A stretch of DNA of 5,736 nt, from the NCBI GenBank assembly GCA_001802655.1, contig MGZO01000048.1, positions 24,123-29,858 on the forward strand, given 5' to 3'. Under the pieces are notes generated by a model. The model saw only the letters and a list, made by a program, of their open reading frames with translations. It was not told the origin of the DNA and did not search any database. The translations under genes and the position numbers were made by a program. Numbering within the stretch: the first letter of the stretch is position 1; each line of letters begins with the position of its first letter. Origin of the DNA: Hydrogenophilales bacterium RIFOXYD1_FULL_62_11 (lineage in GTDB: Bacteria; Pseudomonadota; Gammaproteobacteria; Burkholderiales; Thiobacillaceae). Of this stretch, positions 1 to 5,736 are shown one piece after another.

Positions 1-417
1 GTCGAGCTTGTCCTGCAGTTCATCCGCACGCGCGGTTTGCTGCTTGAGGTCGATGCGATCCTTGAGCGCGCGTTTCAACAAGTCGACCAGCGCCTGGGTG
101 CGGGAGTCGGCTTCTTCCATCGCGGCCAACGCCTTGAGGCCGCGCTCATACGCGTCGACGCTGTCTTCGCGTTCGAGCAGAGCCGCCAGCTGAAACCGCC
201 GGGCGTCGTCAAGGCGGCGGCCGTTTTCCAGCGCGGCCAGTTCGCGCCGCCGCTGCTCGGGCGCAAGGTTCGCCACCCGTGCAAGATCGCTCAATAACGC
301 CGGCACGGCTGGCGCGACGGGGCCGGAGCGGGGCGCCGGACGCTCGGACGGGGGCTGGACAGAACACGCAGCCAATCCAGACAGAAACACGGCAAGCAGA
401 ACAGATTTAAACGTCAT
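1..417 (-). CDS. Outer-membrane lipoprotein, QseG-like position (3' end outside window)
   Basis: 139 codons are visible and the frame is open to the window edge, so the C-terminus is missing. The N-terminus is a typical lipoprotein signal: MTFK, a hydrophobic stretch (residues 5-15), then the lipobox LAAC with the lipidated Cys at 18. Ser at +2 predicts sorting to the outer membrane, facing the periplasm. A Pro/Ala-rich linker (about 20-40) leads into a highly charged, Leu/Ala/Glu/Arg-rich helical region (about 42-139) that looks coiled-coil forming. Its ATG overlaps the kinase stop codon (ATGA at 417-414), and no Shine-Dalgarno is seen, so translation is probably coupled to the kinase. In enterics the lipoprotein QseG (YfhG) lies between glrK and glrR and assists the sensor. 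Position and architecture suggest the same role here, but I see no clear sequence similarity to QseG, so function is inferred from context. Confidence 0.82.
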   Translation of the reverse strand, partial: MTFKSVLLAVFLSGLAACSVQPPSERPAPRSGPVAPAVPALLSDLARVANLAPEQRRRELAALENGRRLDDARRFQLAALLEREDSVDAYERGLKALAAMEEADSRTQALVDLLKRALKDRIDLKQQTARADELQDKLD

Positions 418-1856
418 TGCGGCAAGGGCCAGGTTGTACGGAAGCAGGTGGTCCAGGGCGGGCTGTCGACGATCTCGACCTGCCCGCCAGCGGCCAGCAG
501 TGTTTCGTGCACGATCGACAGTCCCAGGCCGCTGCCTTTGACCGCGCTGTCGGGTTGGCGCGCGCCCTGGAAAAAGGGCTCGAACACGCGGCTGCGCTCG
601 GCTTGCGGAATGCCGCCGCTGAGATCGCACACATCAAGGAGGGTAGCACCCGCGGAAAGTTCACTGCGAATCAGGATGCGCCCCTCTTCGGGACTGAATT
701 TGATCGCATTGGACAGCAGATTGTCGAGCACGGTTTCCAGCTGGCCACGGTCGGCGTGCAGCATCGGCGCGTCCAGTTGCGTGTCGACCTCGATACGCCG
801 GGTGTCGAGCGCGAGCCGGTGGCGTGCCAGCACGCTGTCGAGCGCGTCGGCCAGCATTTGCAGCGGCGCGCGGGGCGACAGCGTGGCGTCGCGCACCAGG
901 CTGCCGTAGCGGATCAGGTCCTCGATGCGTTTTTGCAGGTCGCGGCTGCTGCCGTCCATGATGGTGACAATGCTGCGCTGGCGCGCATTGAGGCTGCCCG
1001 CCAGTTCGTCGTCCAGCAGCGCCACGCCTTCACGCAGGGAGGCGAGCGGAGTTTTCAGTTCGTGCGACACGTGGCGCAGAAAACGCAGTTTCTGCTCTTC
1101 CAGCGCCTGCAGGCGTTGCCGCAGCCAGTCGATTTCGCGCCCCAGCTCGACAATGTCCTGCGGCCCGCTGATCGCCGGCAACGGACTCAAATCGGCGCGG
1201 CCCAGTTGCTGGATCGAGGCTTTGAGCTGCTTGATCGGGCGGTTGATCAGCCAGGAAAACACCGCCGCCAGCAGCAGCGTCAACGGGATCAGCGCCAGTG
1301 CCAGCAGGATCAGGCGCTGGCGGGTGGTTTGCACGGTCGCTTCCAGCGTCTTGAGTTCGCGCTGCACGGCGGTATCCCCCTGGGTGAGCAGGGTGCGCGC
1401 TGCGGCATGCAACGCATCGAAGTCGGGGCCGAGCGCATGAAAGCGTGCGCTGTCGAGGAAACTTACCGGCTGAACCTGCCGATACAGCGCCCGGCTGCGC
1501 ATCTGCAAGGCGGCCAGCGTGGCGTGCGACGGCGCGTCGACGAGTTGCGTATCGAGGTGAGTCAACTGCGCTTGCAACTCGTTGAAGCGCATCCGCAGCG
1601 CGCTGCCAAATTCGGCGTCCTGCAGCAGATGATATTGCCCGGCGGCGCGCTGCAGCTGGCTGACCGACTCGACGATCTGCCGCACCTCACGCGTAATGGC
1701 GAGGCTGTTGCGGGTGAACTGGCGCTGGGTATCGACCACGCCCTGCAGCACATGCACCACGTTGATCAGGCCGCTGGCCAGCGGCACGATGAGCACACCC
1801 ATGGCGACGATGACCAGAATGGTGAATGAGCGGGGGTAATAACGGTCTGAAAGCAT
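414..1856 (-). CDS. glrK: Sensor histidine kinase, GlrK/QseE type
   Basis: Inner-membrane two-component sensor, 480 residues from the ATG at 1856. TM1 is at about 11-34, a helical periplasmic sensor region at 35-180, TM2 at 181-204, and a HAMP linker at about 205-256. The dimerization domain has the H-box SHELKTPLAS with phospho-acceptor His265. The ATPase domain has an N-box (LDNLLSNAIKFSP, Asn379/Asn383), an unusual G1 box (DLSGGIP, Asp411), an F-box (VFEPFFQG, 424-431) and a G2 box (KGSGLGLSI, 440-448). The phrases HELKTPLASLREG, FEPFFQG and AVKGSGLGLSI match E. coli GlrK as I recall it, and the ...PRS... at residues 8-10 aligns with the E. coli N-terminus, which favours this ATG. A TTG at 1877 would add 7 residues; neither start has a clear Shine-Dalgarno. 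A weak -10-like TATCCT lies at 1889-1884. The partner should be a sigma54-activating GlrR regulator encoded beyond the left edge. In enterics the pair controls the sRNA glmY; the target here is unknown. Confidence 0.9.
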   Translation of the reverse strand: MLSDRYYPRSFTILVIVAMGVLIVPLASGLINVVHVLQGVVDTQRQFTRNSLAITREVRQIVESVSQLQRAAGQYHLLQDAEFGSALRMRFNELQAQLTHLDTQLVDAPSHATLAALQMRSRALYRQVQPVSFLDSARFHALGPDFDALHAAARTLLTQGDTAVQRELKTLEATVQTTRQRLILLALALIPLTLLLAAVFSWLINRPIKQLKASIQQLGRADLSPLPAISGPQDIVELGREIDWLRQRLQALEEQKLRFLRHVSHELKTPLASLREGVALLDDELAGSLNARQRSIVTIMDGSSRDLQKRIEDLIRYGSLVRDATLSPRAPLQMLADALDSVLARHRLALDTRRIEVDTQLDAPMLHADRGQLETVLDNLLSNAIKFSPEEGRILIRSELSAGATLLDVCDLSGGIPQAERSRVFEPFFQGARQPDSAVKGSGLGLSIVHETLLAAGGQVEIVDSPPWTTCFRTTWPLPQ

Positions 1857-1919
1857 CCGGACGGGGGGCGAGAGCAATGTTGCAGGATACCGCGATGCGC
1901 CAAGTGTGGCGTGGCAGAT

Positions 1920-1935
1920 GCGGGGAAACCCCCGC
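1920..1935 (-). other. GC hairpin between transporter and kinase genes
   Basis: A perfect 6-bp inverted repeat (GCGGGG, loop of four, CCCCGC) lies 26 bases past the transporter stop codon. It could fold in the transporter's transcript and attenuate or end transcription before the kinase gene. There is no T-run after it on the minus strand, so it is not a standard intrinsic terminator. Nothing else stands out in this spacer. Confidence 0.3.
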
Positions 1936-1960
1936 TTCAGGCCGTCCTGTCACTGGGGCA

Positions 1961-2884
1961 TCAAGCGGATTTCCGGCTGTTGAGGCTGATGACGAGCACG
2001 CCCAGCAATACCAGCGACGAGCCGGCAATTTGCACCAGCGACAGGGGCTCACCCAACATCACGTAAGCCATATAGATCGTGCTGACCGGCCCGATAGTGC
2101 CGATCAGCGCGGCGCTCCCAGAGCCGATGCGGCGGATGGCATAGGACAACAGGAAAACCGGCAAGACCGTGGAAAACAGCGCCATGGCCATGGACAAGCC
2201 ATACACGCGCAGCGGCAAGTCCAGCGCGCTCAGGGGACGCATGATGGCGAACTGCAACAAACTGGCGCTGCTCGCCACCACCATGGCATAGGCCGTAAAA
2301 CGGGTCGTTCCGATGCGCGCGATGGTATGACCCGCTCCCACCAGATAGATCGCGTACGACAGCGTGCTGGCGAACACCAGGGATGCGCCGAGCACGATGC
2401 TGCCGTCCTGTGTGTCCACATTGTGCAGAAAAACCAGTGCGATGCCGGCATAGCTCAAGACCATCGCCGCAATAACAGTGCGGCCCACTGCACGCTTGTA
2501 GATCAGGGCCGAGAGCAGCACCGTCACAGTTGGATAAAGGAACAGGATCAGGCGTTCCAGCCCTGCCGAAATATATTGCAGGCCAAGAAAATCCAGCAGG
2601 CTGGAAAGGTAGTAGCCGATCAAACCCAGTCCTGTCACAAGCATCCAGTCATGCGCGTTGAGCGGCTCCGCATCGCGGCGCCTGACCCACAGCGCAACGC
2701 CGATAAAGAACGGCGCCGAGAACGCCATGCGCAGCGCCAGCATCGTCACCGCGTCCCGGCTATCCAGATACGCCAGCTTGACCAGGATCGCCTTGGCTGA
2801 AAAACCCACTGCGGCCAGCAGCGCAAAAACCACGCCGAACAAGACGTGCCGGTTGCTGAATGGATTGCGTGAAGGTAATGCCAT
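1961..2884 (-). CDS. EamA-family (DMT superfamily) inner-membrane transporter
   Basis: 307 residues, the usual length for a 10-helix drug/metabolite transporter, apparently complete. Hydrophobic segments lie at about 14-33, 46-66, 80-98, 105-127, 136-154, 162-182, 195-213, 227-248, 257-277 and 284-301, forming two EamA repeats (about 14-153 and 163-300). The second repeat ends with the family signature LGEPLSLVQIAG followed by a hydrophobic LVLLGVLVI segment. The first repeat has the matching SAGLERLILFLYPTVTVLLSAL stretch, but Lys-Arg (130-131) stands where many members have a Glu. The substrate cannot be told from sequence; relatives export amino acids, metabolites or drugs. The ATG at 2884 is chosen because a short polar N-terminus leads directly into TM1. 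The Shine-Dalgarno is weak (GGGG about 10 bases upstream) and lies beside an inverted repeat. It shares strand with gltD upstream and glrK downstream, but spacers of 240 and about 100 bases make one operon uncertain. Confidence 0.9.
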   Translation of the reverse strand: MALPSRNPFSNRHVLFGVVFALLAAVGFSAKAILVKLAYLDSRDAVTMLALRMAFSAPFFIGVALWVRRRDAEPLNAHDWMLVTGLGLIGYYLSSLLDFLGLQYISAGLERLILFLYPTVTVLLSALIYKRAVGRTVIAAMVLSYAGIALVFLHNVDTQDGSIVLGASLVFASTLSYAIYLVGAGHTIARIGTTRFTAYAMVVASSASLLQFAIMRPLSALDLPLRVYGLSMAMALFSTVLPVFLLSYAIRRIGSGSAALIGTIGPVSTIYMAYVMLGEPLSLVQIAGSSLVLLGVLVISLNSRKSA

Positions 2885-2887
2885 GAT

Positions 2888-2924
2888 TTCAAGACCCCGA
2901 AGAACGGGCAGTGCAGGTCTTGAA
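2888..2924 (-). promoter_or_regulatory. Inverted repeat covering the transporter translation-start region
   Basis: Perfect 9-bp arms, TTCAAGACC (2924-2916) and GGTCTTGAA (2896-2888), are separated by 19 bases. The inner arm ends 3 bases before the transporter ATG. As DNA it could be an operator for a dimeric regulator. As RNA it would form a hairpin at the ribosome-binding site. The repeat is seen directly; the function is inferred. Confidence 0.45.
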
Positions 2925-2998
2925 CAGAAGCAACGCGGTTAGACCCGCAGTTGCCCCGTGATAACGAACGCTAAAACAGGAATGTGCTGCGACAGTGA

Positions 2999-3013
2999 GC
3001 TGGCAGTGCCAGC
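2999..3013. repeat. 15-base palindrome in the gltD-transporter spacer
   Basis: GCTGGCA, central G, TGCCAGC. With one bulged A the pairing extends by three more pairs (2995-2997 with 3014-3016). No T-run follows on either strand, so it is not a clear terminator. It could be a binding site for a dimeric regulator of the transporter. Apart from this, the inverted repeat at 2888-2924 and the promoter candidate at 3074-3102, I see nothing in the 240-base spacer and no good terminator for gltD. Confidence 0.3.
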
Positions 3014-3073
3014 CACAGTCGTTTGGCCATCCCTGATGCGAAAGAGGTAAGTTGATGCGTTTGCATGGAGCAG

Positions 3074-3102
3074 AAGGTAGCGGGGCAGGCGTGCGGCGTC
3101 AA
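3074..3102 (-). promoter_or_regulatory. Weak sigma70-like promoter candidate for the transporter
   Basis: On the minus strand, TTGACG (3102-3097; 5 of 6 to the -35 consensus) is followed after 17 bases by TACCTT (3079-3074; 3 of 6 to the -10 consensus). It lies just after the gltD stop and would give a leader of roughly 180 bases before the transporter ATG. The spacing is right but the -10 is poor, so this is only a candidate. Confidence 0.25.
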
Positions 3103-3124
3103 TCTGCGCGCGACACGCGTTGAC

Positions 3125-4459
3125 TCAGTCCAGGCCGAGATAAGCCAGAATGCCCTTTGCTGCCTCCCGGCCTTCGTAGACGGCGGTCACCACCAGGTCG
3201 GAGCCGCGCACCATGTCGCCGCCCGCAAACACTTTCGGATTGGCGGTCTGGAAAGCATGTTGCTGGCCTTTGGCAATGACGCGGCCACCCTGGTCGACGG
3301 CGATTTGATGTGCCTCGAACCACGGCTGCGGATTGGGGCGAAAACCGAACGCCACGATGACGCGGTCGGCCGGAATGATTTCTTCCGAGCCGGGGATCAC
3401 GACCGGGGTACGGCGGCCGCGTGCATCCACGGGACCGAGCTCGGTGGGGACGAGCTTGACGCCTTTAACCTTGGTGTCGCCGACGATTTCCACCGGCTGG
3501 CGATTCCACAGGAATTGCACGCCTTCTTCCTTGGCGTTGCCAACCTCGCGCTTGGAGCCGGGCATGTTGGCTTCGTCGCGGCGGTAGGCGCAGGTCACGC
3601 TGGCCGCGCCCTGGCGAATGCTGGTGCGGTTGCAGTCCATGGCGGTGTCACCGCCGCCGAGCACGACAACGCGCTGGCCTTTCATGTCCTGATACTCCTC
3701 GTCCGGCTTCATCAGATCGAGGCATTTGCGCACGTTGGAAATAAGGAACGGCAAGGCTTCGAGCACGCCGGGCAGGTCTTCGCCAGGGAAGCCGCCTTTC
3801 ATGTAGGTGTAGGTGCCCATGCCCATGAATACGGCGTCGTAATCCTGAAGCAGGGTTTCGATCGAGACATCCTTGCCGATATCGGTATTCAGCCGGAACT
3901 CGACCCCCATGCCTTCAAGCACTTCCCGACGGCGGGTCATCACCCATTTTTCCATTTTGAATTCGGGAATGCCGAAGGTGAGCAGGCCGCCGATTTCATC
4001 GTAGCGGTCGAACACCACCGGCTTCACGCCGTTGCGCGCCAGCACGTCGGCACAGCCCAGACCGGCCGGGCCCGCGCCGATGACGGCAACTTTTTTACCG
4101 GTTGCAACGACATGCGACATGTCGGGCCGCCAGCCTGCCTTGAAGGCTTCTTCGGAAATGTATTTCTCGATCTGGCCGATGGTCACCGCGCCAAAGCCAC
4201 CTTCGTTCGGGCCGCCGCCGACGGCTTCGCCGAAGCCGTCGGTATTGAGAGTGCAGGCGCCTTCGCACAGACGATCCTGCGGGCACACGCGGCCGCACAC
4301 CTCGGGCAGCGAGTTGGTCTGGTGGCTCAAATCCGCCGCTTCAAACAAGCGGCCTTCGGTCACCAGTTTCAGCCAGTTGGGAATGTAGTTGTGCACCGGG
4401 CACTTCCACTCGCAATACGGGTTGCCGCAGCCGAGGCAGCGGTCGGCCTGTTCCTGCGC
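3125..4459 (-). CDS. gltD: Glutamate synthase (NADPH) small subunit GltD, 5' truncated
   Basis: The small subunit of GOGAT passes electrons from NADPH through FAD and Fe-S clusters to GltB, which makes glutamate from glutamine and 2-oxoglutarate. 444 residues are visible. The N-terminal Fe-S domain has CLGCGNPYCEWKCPVHNYIP (8-27) and CGRVCPQDRLCEGAC (55-69), an FAD-binding GAGPAGLGC (128-136), an NADPH-binding GGGDTAMDC (268-276), and a C-terminal FAD motif FAGGDMVRGSDLVVTA (411-426). It closely follows E. coli GltD (472 aa, from memory), but the first ~42 residues and start codon are missing: similarity stops at AQEQADRC, where the opposite strand becomes a LysR gene. An insertion of about 14 residues (GFGEAVGGGPNEGG, 75-88) follows the second Cys cluster. 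gltB, normally just upstream, is absent. The frame stays open to 5296, but that part is antisense to LysR and not gltD. Confidence 0.93.
   Translation of the reverse strand, partial: AQEQADRCLGCGNPYCEWKCPVHNYIPNWLKLVTEGRLFEAADLSHQTNSLPEVCGRVCPQDRLCEGACTLNTDGFGEAVGGGPNEGGFGAVTIGQIEKYISEEAFKAGWRPDMSHVVATGKKVAVIGAGPAGLGCADVLARNGVKPVVFDRYDEIGGLLTFGIPEFKMEKWVMTRRREVLEGMGVEFRLNTDIGKDVSIETLLQDYDAVFMGMGTYTYMKGGFPGEDLPGVLEALPFLISNVRKCLDLMKPDEEYQDMKGQRVVVLGGGDTAMDCNRTSIRQGAASVTCAYRRDEANMPGSKREVGNAKEEGVQFLWNRQPVEIVGDTKVKGVKLVPTELGPVDARGRRTPVVIPGSEEIIPADRVIVAFGFRPNPQPWFEAHQIAVDQGGRVIAKGQQHAFQTANPKVFAGGDMVRGSDLVVTAVYEGREAAKGILAYLGLD
4218..4242. repeat. 25-base perfect palindrome inside gltD
   Basis: Two 12-base arms, CCGACGGCTTCG and CGAAGCCGTCGG, flank a single central C. 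It encodes residues 73-81 (TDGFGEAVG) of the visible GltD, overlapping a stretch absent from E. coli GltD as I recall it. It may be a small palindromic insertion kept in frame, or a chance result of Gly/Ala codon use. Confidence 0.6.
4448..4459. other. Junction of two unrelated segments
   Basis: The 12 bases CTGTTCCTGCGC read as GltD Ala-Gln-Glu-Gln on the minus strand and as LysR Leu-Phe-Leu-Arg on the plus strand, and both readings fit their families. Beyond them, each family's similarity stops. Base composition rises sharply to the right and the coding strand flips. This is the footprint of a join at a short shared sequence, either from assembly or from recombination. Confidence 0.75.
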
Positions 4460-5347
4460 GTGGCCGAGCTGGGCTCGCTCTCGGCGGTGGCGCGCGAGCG
4501 CGACATGCCGGTGAGCCAGGTGTCGCGCACCCTGGTGCGGCTGGAAGCGCGCTGCGGTGCGCGCCTGATGCATCGCAGCACCCACGGCCTGTCGCTCACC
4601 GACGAGGGCGACACCTTCGCAGCCCACGCGCGCCGGCTGGTGGACACGCGCGACGAGCTGGCCGCCGCTTTGCGCCACAGCCGCAGCGGGCCCAGCGGCT
4701 GGGTGCGGCTGGCGGTGAGCCCGGTGCTCGCGGAAACCGTGATCGCTCCGAGCCTGCCCTCGCTGTACGAGGCCTTTCCGCAGCTGCAGGTGGAGGTGCT
4801 GGCCGACGACCGCATGAGCGACATGGCGCGCGAAGGGGTGGACATCGCGATCCGCACCGGATCGCCCCAGGGCGACAACCTGGTGGCGCGCCAGATCGCC
4901 GAACACGGGCGCCAGCTTTGTGCCTCGCCGACCTACCTGCGGCGTTTCGGCACCCCGCAGCACCCGGACGAGCTGGCGGCGCACCGCCTCATCACCAGCA
5001 GCGCCAGCCCGGGGCTCAACCGCTGGCCCTGGGATCCACGGGCGCAGCAGCCCGCAGGCGCCTTCTACCTGGCGCAGGGCCACACGCGCAGCGACAACTC
5101 GGCGCTCACGATGGCACTGGCGCTGCAGGGGGTGGGCATCGCCCGGCTCAACGACCTGCTCACCCGCGCGCACTTCGCCAGCGGGGCGCTGGTGCCGGTG
5201 CTCGACACCTGGTTCGACCGCAGCCGCGTGCCGATCTACGCGGTGATGCTGCCCGAGCGCCACCGCCTGCCCAAGGTGCGCGCCTGCACCGACCACTGGG
5301 CGCGCTGGCTCTCGGGCGAGGTCCCGGCTGGCCTTGTGCCCGCCTGA
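4448..5347 (+). CDS. LysR-family transcriptional regulator, 5' truncated
   Basis: Cytoplasmic DNA-binding regulator; 299 residues are visible of a usual ~305. The N-terminal winged HTH (1-57) reads LFLRVAELGSLSAVARERDM, VSQVSRTLVRLE, LMHRSTHGLSLTDEG, all standard LysR landmarks. A linker helix (about 58-80) follows, then the effector-binding domain with GWVRLAVSPVLAETVIAPSLP and DIAIRTG, resembling the CrgA/AaeR-like LysR group. The missing part is only the start codon and about 5-10 residues. No plausible start exists nearby: GTG at 4460 would cut into the first HTH helix. The upstream in-frame sequence (3065-4447) is antisense to gltD, so a 760-residue fusion is not credible. Base use is clearly GC-richer than in the genes to the left. 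It ends 38 bases before argS on the same strand. Its target cannot be deduced, and adjacency to gltD is not evidence because of the junction. Confidence 0.88.
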   Translation: MFLRVAELGSLSAVARERDMPVSQVSRTLVRLEARCGARLMHRSTHGLSLTDEGDTFAAHARRLVDTRDELAAALRHSRSGPSGWVRLAVSPVLAETVIAPSLPSLYEAFPQLQVEVLADDRMSDMAREGVDIAIRTGSPQGDNLVARQIAEHGRQLCASPTYLRRFGTPQHPDELAAHRLITSSASPGLNRWPWDPRAQQPAGAFYLAQGHTRSDNSALTMALALQGVGIARLNDLLTRAHFASGALVPVLDTWFDRSRVPIYAVMLPERHRLPKVRACTDHWARWLSGEVPAGLVPA

Positions 5348-5370
5348 AACAAGCGCAGAGGCCCGCCGCC

Positions 5371-5376
5371 TAAAAT
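5371..5376 (+). promoter_or_regulatory. -10 element (TAAAAT) of argS
   Basis: TAAAAT matches the -10 consensus at 5 of 6 positions in otherwise very GC-rich DNA, ending 9 bases before the argS ATG. Transcription would start at about 5382-5385, giving a near-leaderless mRNA. No -35 is recognisable at the right distance and no Shine-Dalgarno precedes the ATG. Confidence 0.5.
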
Positions 5377-5385
5377 CCCATCCCT

Positions 5386-5736
5386 ATGCTCAAGATCAAA
5401 CAGGAACTGCTGGCCGGTCTGGCCACCGCGCTGGACGCGCTTTCGCCCGGCGCCGGCGCCAAGGCCGCCTTCGAATCGCCCAAGGTGGCGGCGCACGGCG
5501 ATTTCGCCGTCACCGCCGCCATGCAGCTGGCCAAGCCGCTCAAGCTCAACCCGCGCCAGGTCGGCGAATCGCTGCGCACGGCGCTGCTGGCGATGCCGGT
5601 CTACCAGCAGTGGGTGAGCGACATCGACATCGCCGGCCCCGGCTTCATCAACATCCGCCTGAAGCCCGCCGCCAAGCAGCAGATCGTGAAAGAAGTGCTG
5701 GAAGGCGGCGAGCGCTTTGGCATGGCGCCCAGCAAC
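5386..5736 (+). CDS. argS: Arginyl-tRNA synthetase, N-terminal part (3' end outside window)
   Basis: Charges tRNA-Arg with arginine in the cytoplasm using ATP; essential. The first 117 codons of a usual ~560 are visible, open to the window edge. They cover the N-terminal Add1 domain that contacts the tRNA D-loop. Recognisable stretches are FESPKVAAHGDFAVTAAMQL (29-48), LAKPLKLNPRQVGE (48-61) and DIDIAGPGFINIRL (79-92), which are typical of Burkholderiales ArgS, closest in my memory to Comamonadaceae. The window ends before the catalytic HIGH-type motif. The ATG at 5386 gives the usual N-terminus MLKIKQELLAGLATAL. It has its own -10-like element just upstream, so it is probably transcribed independently of the LysR gene. 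Confidence 0.93.
   Translation, partial: MLKIKQELLAGLATALDALSPGAGAKAAFESPKVAAHGDFAVTAAMQLAKPLKLNPRQVGESLRTALLAMPVYQQWVSDIDIAGPGFINIRLKPAAKQQIVKEVLEGGERFGMAPSN

Noticed and set aside
417..1829. A 470-residue plus-strand open frame opposite the histidine kinase.
   Set aside because: Gln/Arg/Ala-rich shadow of the kinase, with no domain seen. The minus strand carries every kinase box in order.
1886..1910. A possible sigma54 promoter (TTGGC-like) before the kinase gene.
   Set aside because: The spacing to a TTGC-type -12 element does not fit; only the GG half is present.
1920..1935. An intrinsic terminator after the transporter gene.
   Set aside because: The hairpin is good but no T-run follows on the minus strand, so it is recorded only as a hairpin.
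1826..2800. A 324-residue plus-strand open frame opposite the EamA transporter.
   Set aside because: His/Gln/Arg-rich antisense of ten hydrophobic helices, with no recognisable family.
3125..5296. A 723-residue minus-strand open frame extending GltD with a long N-terminal region.
   Set aside because: GltD similarity begins at AQEQADRC (4459). Upstream of that the frame is antisense to a LysR gene with clear HTH and effector domains.
3065..5347. A 760-residue plus-strand open frame that appears to fuse a novel N-terminal domain to the LysR regulator.
   Set aside because: The 3065-4447 part is exactly antisense to gltD, whose minus-strand product has all family motifs. The His/Ala/Gly-rich translation resembles no protein I know and is typical of antisense frames in GC-rich DNA.
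1..5736. CRISPR arrays, tRNA or rRNA genes, transposases, or defence and phage genes.
   Set aside because: No spaced direct repeats, tRNA-like cloverleaf, rRNA sequence or mobile-element proteins were seen on either strand.

Overview
The window looks like two pieces of high-GC Betaproteobacterial DNA meeting near position 4450. Everything left of that point (1-4459) is moderately GC-rich and encoded on the minus strand. Everything to the right (4448-5736) is markedly more GC-rich and encoded on the plus strand. As samples, block 3841-3900 has 30 G+C of 60 and block 4681-4740 has 47 of 60. The right-hand proteins resemble Burkholderiales, probably Comamonadaceae. The left-hand proteins fit a beta- or gammaproteobacterium, with a GltD and a GlrK sensor that closely follow the enterobacterial versions as I remember them.

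Left part, in transcription order (descending coordinates). First comes gltD, the small subunit of glutamate synthase, which lacks its first ~40 residues. Next is a 240-base spacer (2885-3124) with two inverted repeats and a weak promoter candidate. It is followed by a complete 10-helix EamA/DMT-family transporter, then an 83- to 104-base spacer with a GC hairpin. A complete GlrK/QseE-type sensor histidine kinase comes next, and its stop codon overlaps (ATGA) the start of an outer-membrane lipoprotein gene that runs off the left edge. Kinase followed by lipoprotein matches the glrK-qseG-glrR order of enterics, so a sigma54-dependent GlrR-type response regulator is expected just outside the window.

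Right part. A LysR-family regulator lacking its first ~5-10 residues is followed after 38 bases by the start of argS (arginyl-tRNA synthetase, first 117 codons). A TAAAAT element lies just before the argS start codon.

The most notable point is the 4448-4459 junction. Two head-to-head genes each lose their 5' end at the same ~12 bases, which are readable as either gene. The expected gltB is absent upstream of gltD, and base composition changes there. This is best explained as a chimeric join (assembly artefact or short-homology recombination), so the apparent divergent LysR-gltD pair should not be read as a regulator and its target. I did not find a convincing new biological system. The other points worth checking are an inverted repeat covering the transporter's ribosome-binding region, and a palindrome-coded Gly-rich insertion in GltD.
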